The notes beneath the pieces were generated by a model. That model was not told the origin of the DNA. It saw only the letters and a list, made by a program, of their open reading frames with translations, and made no database searches. 64,000 nt of DNA. Source: Devosia subaequoris. GTDB lineage: Bacteria; Pseudomonadota; Alphaproteobacteria; Rhizobiales; Devosiaceae. How positions within the stretch are numbered: the first letter of the stretch is position 1; each line of letters opens with the position of its first letter. This document shows, one piece after another, positions 27,074-34,683 of this stretch. The translations under genes were made by a program, and so were the position numbers. The stretch is from NCBI RefSeq assembly GCF_014197055.1, contig NZ_JACIEW010000001.1, positions 682,001 to 746,000 of the forward strand. Direction: 5' to 3'.

Positions 27074-27960
27074 GGCACCACCGGCCTGCCATCCATGGCG
27101 TAGCCGCTGCGCGGGTGGCGCAGGACATAGTCGCTGCCGGGGATATGCGGAAAGCCACGGAAATTGGCCGTATTGGCAAACTTCGCCCGACAGGTCGTGA
27201 ATCGCTGGTCGCAGCCAACCGTCACGATCAGCGCATCGCCCAGCGCGCACCACTCGCCAACCCGGCTTGAAAACCCCAGTGTGTCGCCATCGGCGTCACG
27301 GCGATGTGTCATGATCGGGTCGCGCAGTCCATGACGCTCGCCATCGGTCCATTGCGCCACCCCGAAGGCGAACCAGTTCTCGTCAAATCCGGCCAACCCA
27401 CTGACGCGAAGCTGAAAATCGTCGATCACCCCGACAACAACGGCCTCCCCGCGATAGGCGGCATTGTCGATATCGACGCCACAGCGCTCGTCGCCGACAT
27501 TGGCGTCACACAGCCCCTGGAACATACGCCCCCTGGTTATGTTGAGTGCCTGCTGGGGCGACCGCAATTCAGCCCGGAACACCCCGTCTTCCCGGACAAT
27601 CTCGCCGATGGTATCGACCCTGAGCATCAAGCACTGGCTCGGTTCGGACCAGTTCACCAGCCAGGTTTCGACACGCGCGCCATCATAGCGGCCCTGCAGA
27701 ATATCGGCCTCGGCAATGGCGGCGTTGTCGAGCACGCCCAGAACCTCGCCGGTTTCCACCTGCTGGCCCAGCCGCGACGGCACTTCGCCGCCATCGAGGC
27801 CAAAAGTCGGCGTGCAATCGGTGCCCGCAATCACCAAAGGCCGGTCGTGATCGGTGAAGCCTAGCGTCACCCCGTCCTTGCGGATCAGGCGCCAGCATTT
27901 TGCCGTCGTCGTCTCGTCCTGCGCCAGATGCGTCGCCAGGTCGCGTGGCAGTTCCCTCAT
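27070..27960 (-). CDS. GTA gp13, tail hub protein (DUF2163)
   Basis: Hub protein of 296 residues that links the tail to the megatron. The N-terminal DUF2163 part starts MRELPRDLATHL, and the C-terminal part resembles the phage BR0599 domain. Cysteine-rich segments GLCDANVGDERCGVD and VGCDQRFTTCRAKF supply four closely placed cysteines, which fit the metal or iron-sulphur site reported for the RcGTA hub (from memory, not checked). Its ATG overlaps the gp12 stop, and its own stop overlaps the gp14 ATG. Confidence 0.92.
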   Translation of the reverse strand: MRELPRDLATHLAQDETTTAKCWRLIRKDGVTLGFTDHDRPLVIAGTDCTPTFGLDGGEVPSRLGQQVETGEVLGVLDNAAIAEADILQGRYDGARVETWLVNWSEPSQCLMLRVDTIGEIVREDGVFRAELRSPQQALNITRGRMFQGLCDANVGDERCGVDIDNAAYRGEAVVVGVIDDFQLRVSGLAGFDENWFAFGVAQWTDGERHGLRDPIMTHRRDADGDTLGFSSRVGEWCALGDALIVTVGCDQRFTTCRAKFANTANFRGFPHIPGSDYVLRHPRSGYAMDGRPVVP

Positions 27961-28577
27961 GGCAAGATCTCCAGCAGTGGAATGCTCGGCGCCTCGGCCG
28001 CATCAAAGCTGTTGAGTTCGATGTCGAGCCGGTCGGTGTCGAACCGCACCGGCACATCGAAGAGAAACCCGGCGGTTACGCTTGCCCCGTCTGCCGGCGC
28101 ACTGGCAAAGCCCACGATGCCGCTGGTCGCATCCACGCTCCAGCCACCCGCTTGCTCCACCCCATCCACCGCCACGCGCACACTGCCCGAGACCGGTTTT
28201 GCAATGGGCCGCAAATAGGGGTCGAACGCAGCGCCATAGCGTTTGGTCAGCTGAAACTGGGTCTGCACCCCGTCGCCGTTTCCAATATCCTGGTCGGTCG
28301 GCAACGGCGCCGCACCACCGGAAGAGTGATCCAGCCCGTCGCGCCACAAAAACCCGTGCAATCGCCCGCGTCGCTCTTCAAAAAACGCCAACACCGCCTG
28401 CATGTCAGCCCGCGATTTAATGCCATAACCGGCATTGTAGCGCCGCCGCGAATGCGCCCAGCGCCCATTCCGCTTCTCGCCGCCGCCCGCCAAGGTCACG
28501 ACATCGGTCCTGCGCTCCGGCCCGCCCCGCGCCCCCAGCGCGATATCGAGCGGAAAGCGTATGTGATGAAAGCTCAT
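27957..28577 (-). CDS. GTA gp12, distal tail protein (DUF2460)
   Basis: Distal tail protein of 206 residues; the N-terminus (FHHIRFPLDIALGARGGPER) and the SRRRYNAGYGIKSR segment are characteristic of the DUF2460 family. It forms the adaptor ring at the tail end in RcGTA. 20 bases separate it from the tape-measure gene upstream, and it overlaps gp13 by 4 bases. Confidence 0.92.
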   Translation of the reverse strand: MSFHHIRFPLDIALGARGGPERRTDVVTLAGGGEKRNGRWAHSRRRYNAGYGIKSRADMQAVLAFFEERRGRLHGFLWRDGLDHSSGGAAPLPTDQDIGNGDGVQTQFQLTKRYGAAFDPYLRPIAKPVSGSVRVAVDGVEQAGGWSVDATSGIVGFASAPADGASVTAGFLFDVPVRFDTDRLDIELNSFDAAEAPSIPLLEILP

Positions 28578-28597
28578 GTTTTCCTCGCTGCCACCCT

Positions 28598-29137
28598 TTA
28601 GCTTCCCCGCGTGCCGCGCCGAACCGCCCGCAGCAGCATCGCGCTCACCTCGGCCTCGCTCGTCGCAAAGCTGCGCGCGTCGCTCGCAGTCACATTGAAA
28701 GTCACATTGATCGCGCTGCCGCCCCCGGCGACACCAAGCCGTCCGTCCGGCCCGCGCTGCAACGGCATGATCGCTTCCGGCCCCGCCTCACCGGCCAGAC
28801 CCAGGCCCTGCCCAAGCGGGAAGTAGCTCGGGCTCGCGATCACCCCGCCCTTGGCAAATTTCGTCAATGCCGGGTTGGTCGCGGTGAAGATGTTATCCAC
28901 CAGCCCGCCGACCAGTGTTCCAAGCGGCTTGAACGCAGCTTTCAGTGCGATATCGGCAAAGGCACCGGCAATATCGCTCAGTACCGAGCGAAACGACTTG
29001 CCGTCCATCACCGCGCCACGAAACGCACGGCTGACCGAACTCGCCACGCCATCGGCCAGATCGCTGATGCGCCCCAGCTCGACCTGCACATCGCTCAGCT
29101 CGTCGCGAAACTCCTCGCCAAACAGATCACTGGCCAT
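28598..29137 (-). CDS. GTA gp11, short tail tape-measure protein
   Basis: Tape measure of 179 residues that sets tail length. The N-terminal half is amphipathic helix, a hydrophobic central segment follows (PLGTLVGGLVDNIF), and a Gly-rich stretch ends with the family's GEAGPEAIMPLQRGPDGRLGV motif. RcGTA's gp11 is slightly longer, about 220 residues, so the tail here should be short. It overlaps the upstream chaperone gene by 11 bases. Confidence 0.9.
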   Translation of the reverse strand: MASDLFGEEFRDELSDVQVELGRISDLADGVASSVSRAFRGAVMDGKSFRSVLSDIAGAFADIALKAAFKPLGTLVGGLVDNIFTATNPALTKFAKGGVIASPSYFPLGQGLGLAGEAGPEAIMPLQRGPDGRLGVAGGGSAINVTFNVTASDARSFATSEAEVSAMLLRAVRRGTRGS

Positions 29138-29318
29138 CGGGAAAGCGCTCCATCAAGTTCTGTAAATCGCGCCGCTCGAGCGGCCCGGTCCTATCCCCCA
29201 TGATCGCCCCCCAGGCCGACGCCAGTTCTCTTGGTGTCATGGCCCAGAAATCGCGCGGCGGCAGCCGCAGCACCCCCAGCCCGAAACTCATCGCATCCGT
29301 CCACGGAAACGGCCTCAT
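29127..29318 (-). CDS. GTA gp10.1, tail assembly chaperone-like protein
   Basis: Small protein of 63 residues with the pattern LRLPPRDFWAMTPRELASA found in the phage tail assembly chaperone family of GTA clusters. It lies between gp10 and the tape measure, the normal place for this chaperone. The ATG overlaps the gp10 stop (ATGA). Confidence 0.85.
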   Translation of the reverse strand: MRPFPWTDAMSFGLGVLRLPPRDFWAMTPRELASAWGAIMGDRTGPLERRDLQNLMERFPDGQ

Positions 29319-29629
29319 CCGCGTTCTCCAAAGGTTGCTTCCAGAAGCCGCACGGCGATCTCGGCCGCGCCCCGCAGTCCACCCTCGACGCTCATACGGG
29401 CCAGGTCATCATCGCTGAGGGCATTGCCGCCGCCGCGCAGTCCAGCGCCCAGAATGGCGGTCAGGTCACGCGCCGAAACCCGGCCTTCGCCAAACCGCTC
29501 GGCCAGTCCGGCCAGATCCCCCGCCCCCAGCCGTGCCTCCAGTTCCGCCAACGCCCCCAGCGTCAGGCAAAGAGTTCTCGTTTCGCCACCGATCTCGGCA
29601 GCGATTTCACCACGATGAATATTGGTCAT
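29315..29629 (-). CDS. GTA gp10, tail-chaperone-like GTA family protein
   Basis: Product of 104 residues with the beta-rich N-terminus NIHRGEIAAEIGGETRTLCL followed by LGALAELEARLGAGDL, the typical start of the GTA gp10 family. Probably acts with gp10.1 as the two-part tail assembly chaperone. It starts 10 bases after the major tail protein gene. No ribosomal slippage site was found between gp10 and gp10.1, which are joined by a 4-base overlap instead. Confidence 0.85.
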   Translation of the reverse strand: MTNIHRGEIAAEIGGETRTLCLTLGALAELEARLGAGDLAGLAERFGEGRVSARDLTAILGAGLRGGGNALSDDDLARMSVEGGLRGAAEIAVRLLEATFGERG

Positions 29630-29638
29630 GCTTGTTTC

Positions 29639-30052
29639 CTACGCAGCCGCGAAGCTCACTTCACCCGCACTCTCCAGCGCCAGGTCGAACGTCACTTCCC
29701 CCGCATGATCGGCGGAAAATTCCAGCGCCACGATTTGAAACGGGCCTTCCACGGTGCCAAAGTGCGGCAGAATGAGCTGCCAGTTGCAGATGGTGCCGGC
29801 AAAGAACAGACTACGGATCGCTGCGTCCGAAGCCTGATCTTTGAACACGCCACTGCCGGATACCGAGGCCCGCTTGACGCCGCCGCCGGCCAGCAACTCC
29901 CGCCACCGCCCGGCGCTTTCCTGATCGGTGGTGTCGACGCTTGCCGCATTGAAATTGAGACTGCGCGTGCGCAGCCCCGCCACGGTGATGAAACTGCCCG
30001 ACCCGTTCTGATCGAGTTTCAAAAGCATATCCTTGCCGCTCTGGGCTGCCAT
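29639..30052 (-). CDS. GTA gp9, major tail tube protein
   Basis: Tail tube protein of 137 residues. The sequence (AAQSGKDMLLKLDQNGSGSFITVAG in its first third and a VTFDLALESAGEVSFAAA end) is the usual gp9/TP901-1-type tube fold. Complete length for the family. It sits 11 bases after gp8 in the standard order. Confidence 0.92.
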   Translation of the reverse strand: MAAQSGKDMLLKLDQNGSGSFITVAGLRTRSLNFNAASVDTTDQESAGRWRELLAGGGVKRASVSGSGVFKDQASDAAIRSLFFAGTICNWQLILPHFGTVEGPFQIVALEFSADHAGEVTFDLALESAGEVSFAAA

Positions 30053-30063
30053 TTTTGTCTCCG

Positions 30064-30459
30064 CTACTCGCTGAAAAATCGCAGCGTAACCGCCGCCCGC
30101 GCCTGCCCGGTCGCCGTATCGATGCTGGTTTCAGTGCGCATGTGTTCGGCATGCGTCACTGTCAGCCCAGCGGGTGCCAGCGCCGAACTCCCCGCCGCCA
30201 CTACGCGCTCGGCAATTTCCAGTGCGGCCTTGCGGCTCGGCTGACTGCTCCAGCAATGCAGCAACACCCGATGCTCCTGGCCTGGTGTTGCATCACCATC
30301 GCGTTGCCGAACGTCGTGCCGGTCGATCACCACGTAAGGCGCCGGCCGGTCGCGCGGCGGCGCATCGAACACGCCATCGGATCCGATCAGCGCCACCAGC
30401 GCCGCATCGCTCGAGAGGGCCTCCACCAGCGCCGCCTGCAAACTTGCTATTGGGTGCAT
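30064..30459 (-). CDS. GTA gp8, tail terminator (DUF3168)
   Basis: Protein of 131 residues with the DUF3168 pattern: helical start ASLQAALVEALSSDAALVALI, then GVFDAPPRDRPAPYVVI and a beta sheet ending AAVTLRFFSE. It caps the tail tube and contacts the head connector in RcGTA. Four bases separate it from gp7. Confidence 0.92.
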   Translation of the reverse strand: MHPIASLQAALVEALSSDAALVALIGSDGVFDAPPRDRPAPYVVIDRHDVRQRDGDATPGQEHRVLLHCWSSQPSRKAALEIAERVVAAGSSALAPAGLTVTHAEHMRTETSIDTATGQARAAVTLRFFSE

Positions 30460-30463
30460 GTTC

Positions 30464-30808
30464 TCACCCCGTGAAACTGGTTTCGCTGCAGGCGCAGCTC
30501 AGATAGGCCCGTCGTCCATTCAGATCGGCAGCGCTCACCACATCGAGATCGCGCCCGCGATAGACAATCCGGTCCCCCGGCGAGATGTCATTGCGAAAGC
30601 GCAGCACCACGCTGTGCGAGATCGCCACGGCGCGCCCATCGGCATTGGTCCCCTGCCGCCCGGTCAGACTGCGCACCCTCGCCCAGAGATGGGCGACCGG
30701 CATGTAGATCCTCACATGGCCACCGCCACCGTCGTCCTGGCTATCGCGGCGCTTGAGCTGGACCCGGTCCGTCAGGGTTCCGACAGGCGGAATCTTCTCC
30801 CCGCTCAC
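30464..30808 (-). CDS. GTA gp7, head closure/head-tail adaptor
   Basis: Head-closure protein of 114 residues, with the SPP1 gp16/HK97 gp10-like pattern GTLTDRVQLKRRDSQDDGGG and a later DRIVYRGRDLDVV segment. The start is GTG at 30808, overlapping the gp6 stop as GTGA. It joins the connector to the tail terminator. Confidence 0.9.
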   Translation of the reverse strand: MSGEKIPPVGTLTDRVQLKRRDSQDDGGGGHVRIYMPVAHLWARVRSLTGRQGTNADGRAVAISHSVVLRFRNDISPGDRIVYRGRDLDVVSAADLNGRRAYLSCACSETSFTG

Positions 30809-31371
30809 AACCGCACCCGCTTGTAGCCCGACACGGCACGATCAAATCCCGAGGGCACGATGGCACCTGATCCAGCCACGATCACTGCGTCGCGGTGCTC
30901 ATACCAATGCGCCACCAGGCCCAGCAGCGCCTGGCGCAAATCGGCCGGCACGTCGGCGGGTTCGGCGCCATAGCCGGCGACATAGTCGATCTCCAGCCCC
31001 TGGCGGGTGCGCAATGCCGGCATGCCGACAACGACAGGCGGCACGATCAGCCGATCCGGCTCGCTGAGAAATTGGGCCATCGCGATTTCGCGGCTGCCAC
31101 CATTCTCGTCGATGGCCGCGATGCCCGTCACCGACAAGAGGGGCGACACCGGCAGTTTCACCACGCCCCCCTCGGGCCAGGCATCAAGCACCAGCCGCCA
31201 GCTTTGTGCCAGCAACGCCTTGCCCGTCACGCCTTCAACATGCAGACGCGCCGCGCCAATCAACGTGCCGATCAGCCCGTCCTCAGCCGTGTCATCGACC
31301 TTGAGGAATGCCTTGGCCTCGACGAGCGAAACCGGCTCCTCGGCGGGCCCCGCCAGGAGATATGCAGTCAT
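30805..31371 (-). CDS. GTA gp6, head-tail connector
   Basis: Connector protein of 188 residues of the phage gp6/phiE125 gp8 type: PVSLVEAKAFLKVDDTAEDG is the family's N-terminal helix pair, and ALLGLVAHWYEHRDAV its C-terminal helix. The frame is open to 31401, but the ATG at 31371 follows AAGGAACAAGAAC and begins the conserved domain. A 119-bp repeat lies 21 bases upstream, between capsid and gp6. Confidence 0.9.
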   Translation of the reverse strand: MTAYLLAGPAEEPVSLVEAKAFLKVDDTAEDGLIGTLIGAARLHVEGVTGKALLAQSWRLVLDAWPEGGVVKLPVSPLLSVTGIAAIDENGGSREIAMAQFLSEPDRLIVPPVVVGMPALRTRQGLEIDYVAGYGAEPADVPADLRQALLGLVAHWYEHRDAVIVAGSGAIVPSGFDRAVSGYKRVRL

Positions 31372-31392
31372 GTTCTTGTTCCTTGTTGGAGA

Positions 31393-31511
31393 GACCCCCA
31401 CCCCGCCTCCCCCTGGAGATGGGGGAGGGGTTGGCCGGTGGTCAGCTGAGATCGAGGCGTGCTCGATAGGTCCCTCCCCCTAATTCAGGGGGAGGCTAGC
31501 TGGGGGTGGGC
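31393..31511 (-). repeat. 119-bp double-hairpin repeat, copy A
   Basis: Two C/G-rich hairpins (arms of the type CCTCCCCCT and AGGGGGAGG) are enclosed by outer arms GACCCCCACC and GGTGGGG. The element has the same length and layout as copy B at 35871-35989. Both contain CTCGATAGGTCCCTCCCCCT at the same place and differ mainly in the loops and middle. It fills the capsid-gp6 gap; the capsid stop is 2 bases away, and the gp6 ATG is 21 bases downstream. Confidence 0.85.
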
Positions 31512-31512
31512 C

Positions 31513-32736
31513 TCAGCTCACACCGAATTTAAGTAGCTTTATCGCGTCATAGTCCGCGATCCCGCCGCCGACCCGCTTGGTGGTATAGAACAGGATGTAG
31601 GGCTTTGAGCTGAACGGGTCGCGCAGCACCGAGACGCCCTGGCGGTCAACGATGAGATAACCGCGGCGGAAGTCGCCAAAGGCAATCGAAAAGCTGTCCG
31701 CACCGATATTGGGCATGTCTTCGGCTTCCACCAGCGGAAAGCCCATGAAGCTGGCTCGCCCATCGGCCGCCGCCGCTGGCTGCCAGAGATAGTTTCCGTC
31801 GGCATCCTTGAGCTTGCGCAGCGCGCCTTGGGTCTTGCGGTTCATCACCCAATTGGCGTTCTGCCGATACCCGGCCTTGAGCGCGTAGACCAGGTCGATC
31901 AGCACGTCGCTGGCATTGCTCGCCGGCATGGCACCCGATACGCCGGTTGCCAGATAGCCCAGATTGCCCCAGCTCCAGCTTGTCTCCGCCACCTTGGTGC
32001 CGTTGAGGAACCCGCTCGGCTTGTTATTGCCATCGCCGGTCACGAAAGCCGTGGTTTCCTGCGCCGCAAAGGCCGCATTGACCTCATCGGCAATCCACTG
32101 GCCCACATCCACTGCCGCGTCTTCGAGAAAAGCCGTAGTCGCCGCCGGCATGGCATAGAGCTCGGTCGTCGGATAGCTCAGTTCTGCCAGCGTCTGGCTG
32201 TCGGTGGTCGGGCGGCTCGCCGTCTCGCCCACCCAGCCGGTCTGCGGCCCGGTGACCGTGATCGGGCGCTTATAGACCGAGCCCGAAACCTGCCGCACGC
32301 CGGCGATGGCGCGAATGGGCGAAATATGGGTCATCAGCCGGGTGATCTCGGTCTCAACCTCGCCCGGCACCACATAGCCGCCGTCACCAGCGACGCCCAC
32401 CTGGAGCGCCTTTTCTTCGCCGCGCTTCATATAGGCCGAGAAGGCCTCCTTGTATTCGCCGTCCGGCACCGTTGCACCCTTGCCTTCCAGCGCCGGTCGC
32501 GCCCGTTCGGCACTGACGCGATCCAGCGCCGCCTTGTGTCCGTCGATGACCCGGTTCAAGCGCTCCAGCTTGCCCTCGAGCAGGCCGTCGGCCGAACCAC
32601 GTTTCTCAATCTCCTGGAGACGCTGGTCATTGGTGGCCTTGAATTCCTCGAATGCGGAGGAGAATTCAGCGAAGAGCGCGGCAATATCGCCCCCTGCGCC
32701 GGCCTTGGTTTCAAGGCCGTCGTCGATCCGATCCAT
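31513..32736 (-). CDS. GTA gp5, major capsid protein (HK97 fold)
   Basis: Capsid protein precursor of 407 residues. Residues about 1-115 are a charged helical delta/scaffold region (FAEFSSAFEEFKATNDQRLQ), expected to be removed by the gp4 protease. The HK97 fold follows, with GGYVVPGEVETEITRL near 130 and the C-terminal family pattern GIADYDAIKLLKFGVS. It starts 12 bases after the protease gene. Full length, no frame damage. Confidence 0.96.
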   Translation of the reverse strand: MDRIDDGLETKAGAGGDIAALFAEFSSAFEEFKATNDQRLQEIEKRGSADGLLEGKLERLNRVIDGHKAALDRVSAERARPALEGKGATVPDGEYKEAFSAYMKRGEEKALQVGVAGDGGYVVPGEVETEITRLMTHISPIRAIAGVRQVSGSVYKRPITVTGPQTGWVGETASRPTTDSQTLAELSYPTTELYAMPAATTAFLEDAAVDVGQWIADEVNAAFAAQETTAFVTGDGNNKPSGFLNGTKVAETSWSWGNLGYLATGVSGAMPASNASDVLIDLVYALKAGYRQNANWVMNRKTQGALRKLKDADGNYLWQPAAAADGRASFMGFPLVEAEDMPNIGADSFSIAFGDFRRGYLIVDRQGVSVLRDPFSSKPYILFYTTKRVGGGIADYDAIKLLKFGVS

Positions 32737-32748
32737 TTCGGTGTCCTT

Positions 32749-33222
32749 TTATCGGTTACGGATAGTCTTTGTGGCGGCGGCAATGGCCGCGCCGGCGCTG
32801 AGGGGGGAAACGATGCGCGCCTCCTCCATCATCGGAAAGGTGACGATCGAGACCTCATAAAGGTCGATCTCATGCAACAGGCGCTTGCCCGCCTGGCGAC
32901 TGGCCCTGACGGTACGGAACCCGATGGAAAGTCCATCGAGCGCCTGGTTCTCGATCAGCCGACGCAGCGCATCCGAGCGCGGCACGCCTGGCACCAGCCG
33001 CCCGGTCACGAACAGCCCGTGACCGTCCTCGGCCATGCTTTCCCAGGTGCCCACCGGCTCCTTGGGATCGTGCTGGAACAGAAGTCGAATGCGCCCGCGC
33101 CTTTTGACGAGGCTCTTGGCGAACGCTCCGGGCAGCACGATATCGCCGCCGCTATCGAGCCTGTTGAACACACTGGCATAGCCGGCAAACCGACCTTCCC
33201 CATCTATCGGAATGGCGCTCAT
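32749..33222 (-). CDS. GTA gp4, prohead maturation protease (U35)
   Basis: HK97-type prohead protease of 157 residues that matures the capsid. The probable catalytic residues are His51 (LLFQHDPKEPVG), Ser99 (ALDGLSIGFR) and Glu123 (DLYEVSIVTFP). The start ATG overlaps the stop of the 43-residue ORF just upstream (ATGA). Position directly before the capsid gene is canonical. Confidence 0.95.
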   Translation of the reverse strand: MSAIPIDGEGRFAGYASVFNRLDSGGDIVLPGAFAKSLVKRRGRIRLLFQHDPKEPVGTWESMAEDGHGLFVTGRLVPGVPRSDALRRLIENQALDGLSIGFRTVRASRQAGKRLLHEIDLYEVSIVTFPMMEEARIVSPLSAGAAIAAATKTIRNR

Positions 33223-33350
33223 CCGCGCTTGGCCCCGCGCGCGCGCTGCTTGGGTGGCGAGCGCTGCTTGTCCGCCAGCGTCCCCGCCAAATTCCAGGCA
33301 AATTGCCGGAACGTCTGCTGTGCGGCCTCACGATTGTGCTTGTCTGACAT
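33219..33350 (-). CDS. Small basic GTA-cluster protein, 43 residues
   Basis: A short frame beginning MSDKHNREAAQQTFRQFAWN and ending in a basic tail (KQRARGAKRG). Evidence that it is real: GGAGG lies 10 bases before the ATG, the ATG follows the stop of the previous small gene by 4 bases, and its TGA overlaps the prohead protease ATG (ATGA). Translational coupling of the protease to its upstream stop supports expression. No domain recognised; it could assist capsid assembly, but that is only a guess from position. Confidence 0.6.
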   Translation of the reverse strand: MSDKHNREAAQQTFRQFAWNLAGTLADKQRSPPKQRARGAKRG

Positions 33351-33354
33351 GGGC

Positions 33355-33543
33355 TTAGTCCTCCTTCCGGAAAAGCCGATTCAACTGCGCGATCTCCTGC
33401 ACGAAGTCGTTGAAGTGTTGATTCACCCTGGCCATCTCGCGCAAAGCCCACACCAGCAGCGCACTCGCCCCGCTCGCCCACAGGAACAGCGCCAGATGAG
33501 CGAGATCGCCCCGCTCGATGACGGTTTTGGTCAGCTCGTCCAT
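33355..33543 (-). CDS. GTA gp3.5-like small membrane protein
   Basis: 62-residue product: an amphipathic N-terminus (MDELTKTVIERGDLAHL), one transmembrane helix (about 17-37) and a charged C-terminal helix. A strong GGAGGAAC lies just before the ATG at 33543. Many GTA clusters have a small ORF (g3.5) between portal and protease, and this one takes that place. The frame is open to 33690, but that extension runs through a terminator hairpin and is not protein-like. Function unknown. Confidence 0.65.
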   Translation of the reverse strand: MDELTKTVIERGDLAHLALFLWASGASALLVWALREMARVNQHFNDFVQEIAQLNRLFRKED

Positions 33544-33560
33544 GTGTTCCTCCGGGCAAC

Positions 33561-33582
33561 AAAAAACCCGCCGGGGGCGGGC
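33561..33582 (-). terminator. Intrinsic terminator inside the GTA cluster
   Basis: On the minus strand a stem of six G-C pairs (33576-33581 with 33567-33572) around a 3-base loop is followed directly by six T (33566-33561). It lies 43 bases after the stop of the 216-residue gene and just before gp3.5. It would separate expression of the inserted pair from the downstream capsid genes unless read through or antiterminated. Confidence 0.75.
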
Positions 33583-33625
33583 TTGGGTGGTTCGACATTT
33601 GCGGCAACTTCTGGCCATGCATTGG

Positions 33626-34276
33626 TCAGGACCAACTTTCCCGCAATTGCACCAGGCTGGCCGCTGCAGCATCGGCTCGCTCAAGCACATGGGGTGGTCT
33701 GTTTCTCAAACCCGCGATCATCCTCAGAAAGCGGGCAACTTCGTTCTTGGAAGCGTGAGTGTCCAACAAGGCCAGCAAATCCGAGACATGGTCATCGTAC
33801 TCGAACACTGACGAGGGATTCTCAGTCGCATTGAAAGGATCCCACTCCAGTGTCAGCATGCTTCCGACTGCGCGAAGTTTTTGACCTCGCTTTACCAGCG
33901 CCTCCGTTCCTGGAAGCAATCGCTCTTCGAAAAACCGAGCATGCGTAAGGATTAATTGAATTTCGTCCTCGGTTAACCGGCTGTCTGGGTATTCAGGCGT
34001 TGATCCCATCCTGCGATCCAAAGCGATCGCAACCTGATACTGCTCGGGCGGCAGAGCGGCAGTCGAGACAATGGTGCATTGCCGTTCATCTTCTATCCTC
34101 CGGCCTTCGCCATCCCGGCCAAACTTGTAGGTCGACTCATTCGGAATATTGCGGGCCCAAAAATTGGACGCATTCGCATCGTAGACCAACAGCAAGTCCG
34201 TCCGACCATCATTTCTCAGGCCGTATATCAAATCGCCGGTCACGACGGCATTGAGCGCCTGAACCCTCGACGTCAT
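33626..34276 (-). CDS. Unknown protein of the GTA insert, immunity-like position
   Basis: Acidic-looking soluble protein of 216 residues, not a known GTA component and with no motif that I recognise. Its ATG overlaps the stop of the preceding gene (ATGA), and an intrinsic terminator follows. Four 60-base stretches counted by hand inside it are 52-57 percent GC, whereas a stretch of the neighbouring portal gene is about 72 percent, which suggests later acquisition. Its place directly after a protein with a toxin-type linker motif fits an immunity protein, but it could also be a decoration or regulatory protein. Function is unknown. Confidence 0.7.
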   Translation of the reverse strand: MTSRVQALNAVVTGDLIYGLRNDGRTDLLLVYDANASNFWARNIPNESTYKFGRDGEGRRIEDERQCTIVSTAALPPEQYQVAIALDRRMGSTPEYPDSRLTEDEIQLILTHARFFEERLLPGTEALVKRGQKLRAVGSMLTLEWDPFNATENPSSVFEYDDHVSDLLALLDTHASKNEVARFLRMIAGLRNRPPHVLERADAAAASLVQLRESWS

Positions 34277-34680
34277 TGTTGTCCTTTCGGACCAAAATGG
34301 CCCAGGGTTTCCTGCTGTTCAATGTGCGGCAATTCCTCAATTCCCAAAATCTTCAAGGCGCAGCTTCTGCAAAGGCGCTTTCCCTGAATGGTGTACATCC
34401 CCGTCGTCCCAAAACTGCCACCCATGCTGCACCCGCCAGAAAACCAATCACAGCGCGGCCCTGCAACCTGAACGGGCTCTGGCTCAACCGGAACCTGCCC
34501 GATGACCGACCGATCATCAATCCACTGCCCGCCCTCCGGTGTCCCTTTCGGCGCACGTGGCAGATCCGGCCGGTAGCGCCGCTCAAGCCGGGCAAGGAGC
34601 ACATCCAGCTTCAGCGTCAGCGTCGCCAGCCGGATTTCATACCCGAGCGCCTTCAGCACTCGTCCCGCAATCCGCACCAT
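34273..34680 (-). CDS. GTA-insert protein with GTPEGGQW linker and variable Cys-rich tail
   Basis: 135-residue protein starting 3 bases after the portal stop. Residues 1-40 are a basic amphipathic helix. Residues 41-53 contain PRAPKGTPEGGQW, a linker motif that I associate with alphaproteobacterial proteins carrying exchangeable C-terminal domains, some of them toxins. The C-terminal part (about 60-135) is small, with four cysteines (77, 84, 104, 107) that could bind zinc. GC falls from about 65 percent in the N-terminal half to about 48 percent near the 3' end by hand count. No catalytic motif is evident. The toxin idea is inference. Confidence 0.65.
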   Translation of the reverse strand: MVRIAGRVLKALGYEIRLATLTLKLDVLLARLERRYRPDLPRAPKGTPEGGQWIDDRSVIGQVPVEPEPVQVAGPRCDWFSGGCSMGGSFGTTGMYTIQGKRLCRSCALKILGIEELPHIEQQETLGHFGPKGQQ

Positions 34681-34683
34681 TGC

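Noticed and set aside
29127-29629. Programmed frameshift between the two tail chaperone genes
   Set aside because: The genes are joined by a simple ATGA overlap, and no slippery heptamer was found there.
29424-30244. Plus-strand frames opposite gp9 and gp10
   Set aside because: Antisense shadows; the minus-strand tail genes are in canonical order and length.
31828-33834. Plus-strand open frame of 668 codons across capsid, protease and g3.5
   Set aside because: It is antisense to well-supported GTA genes, has no family pattern, and is a by-product of high GC at third positions.
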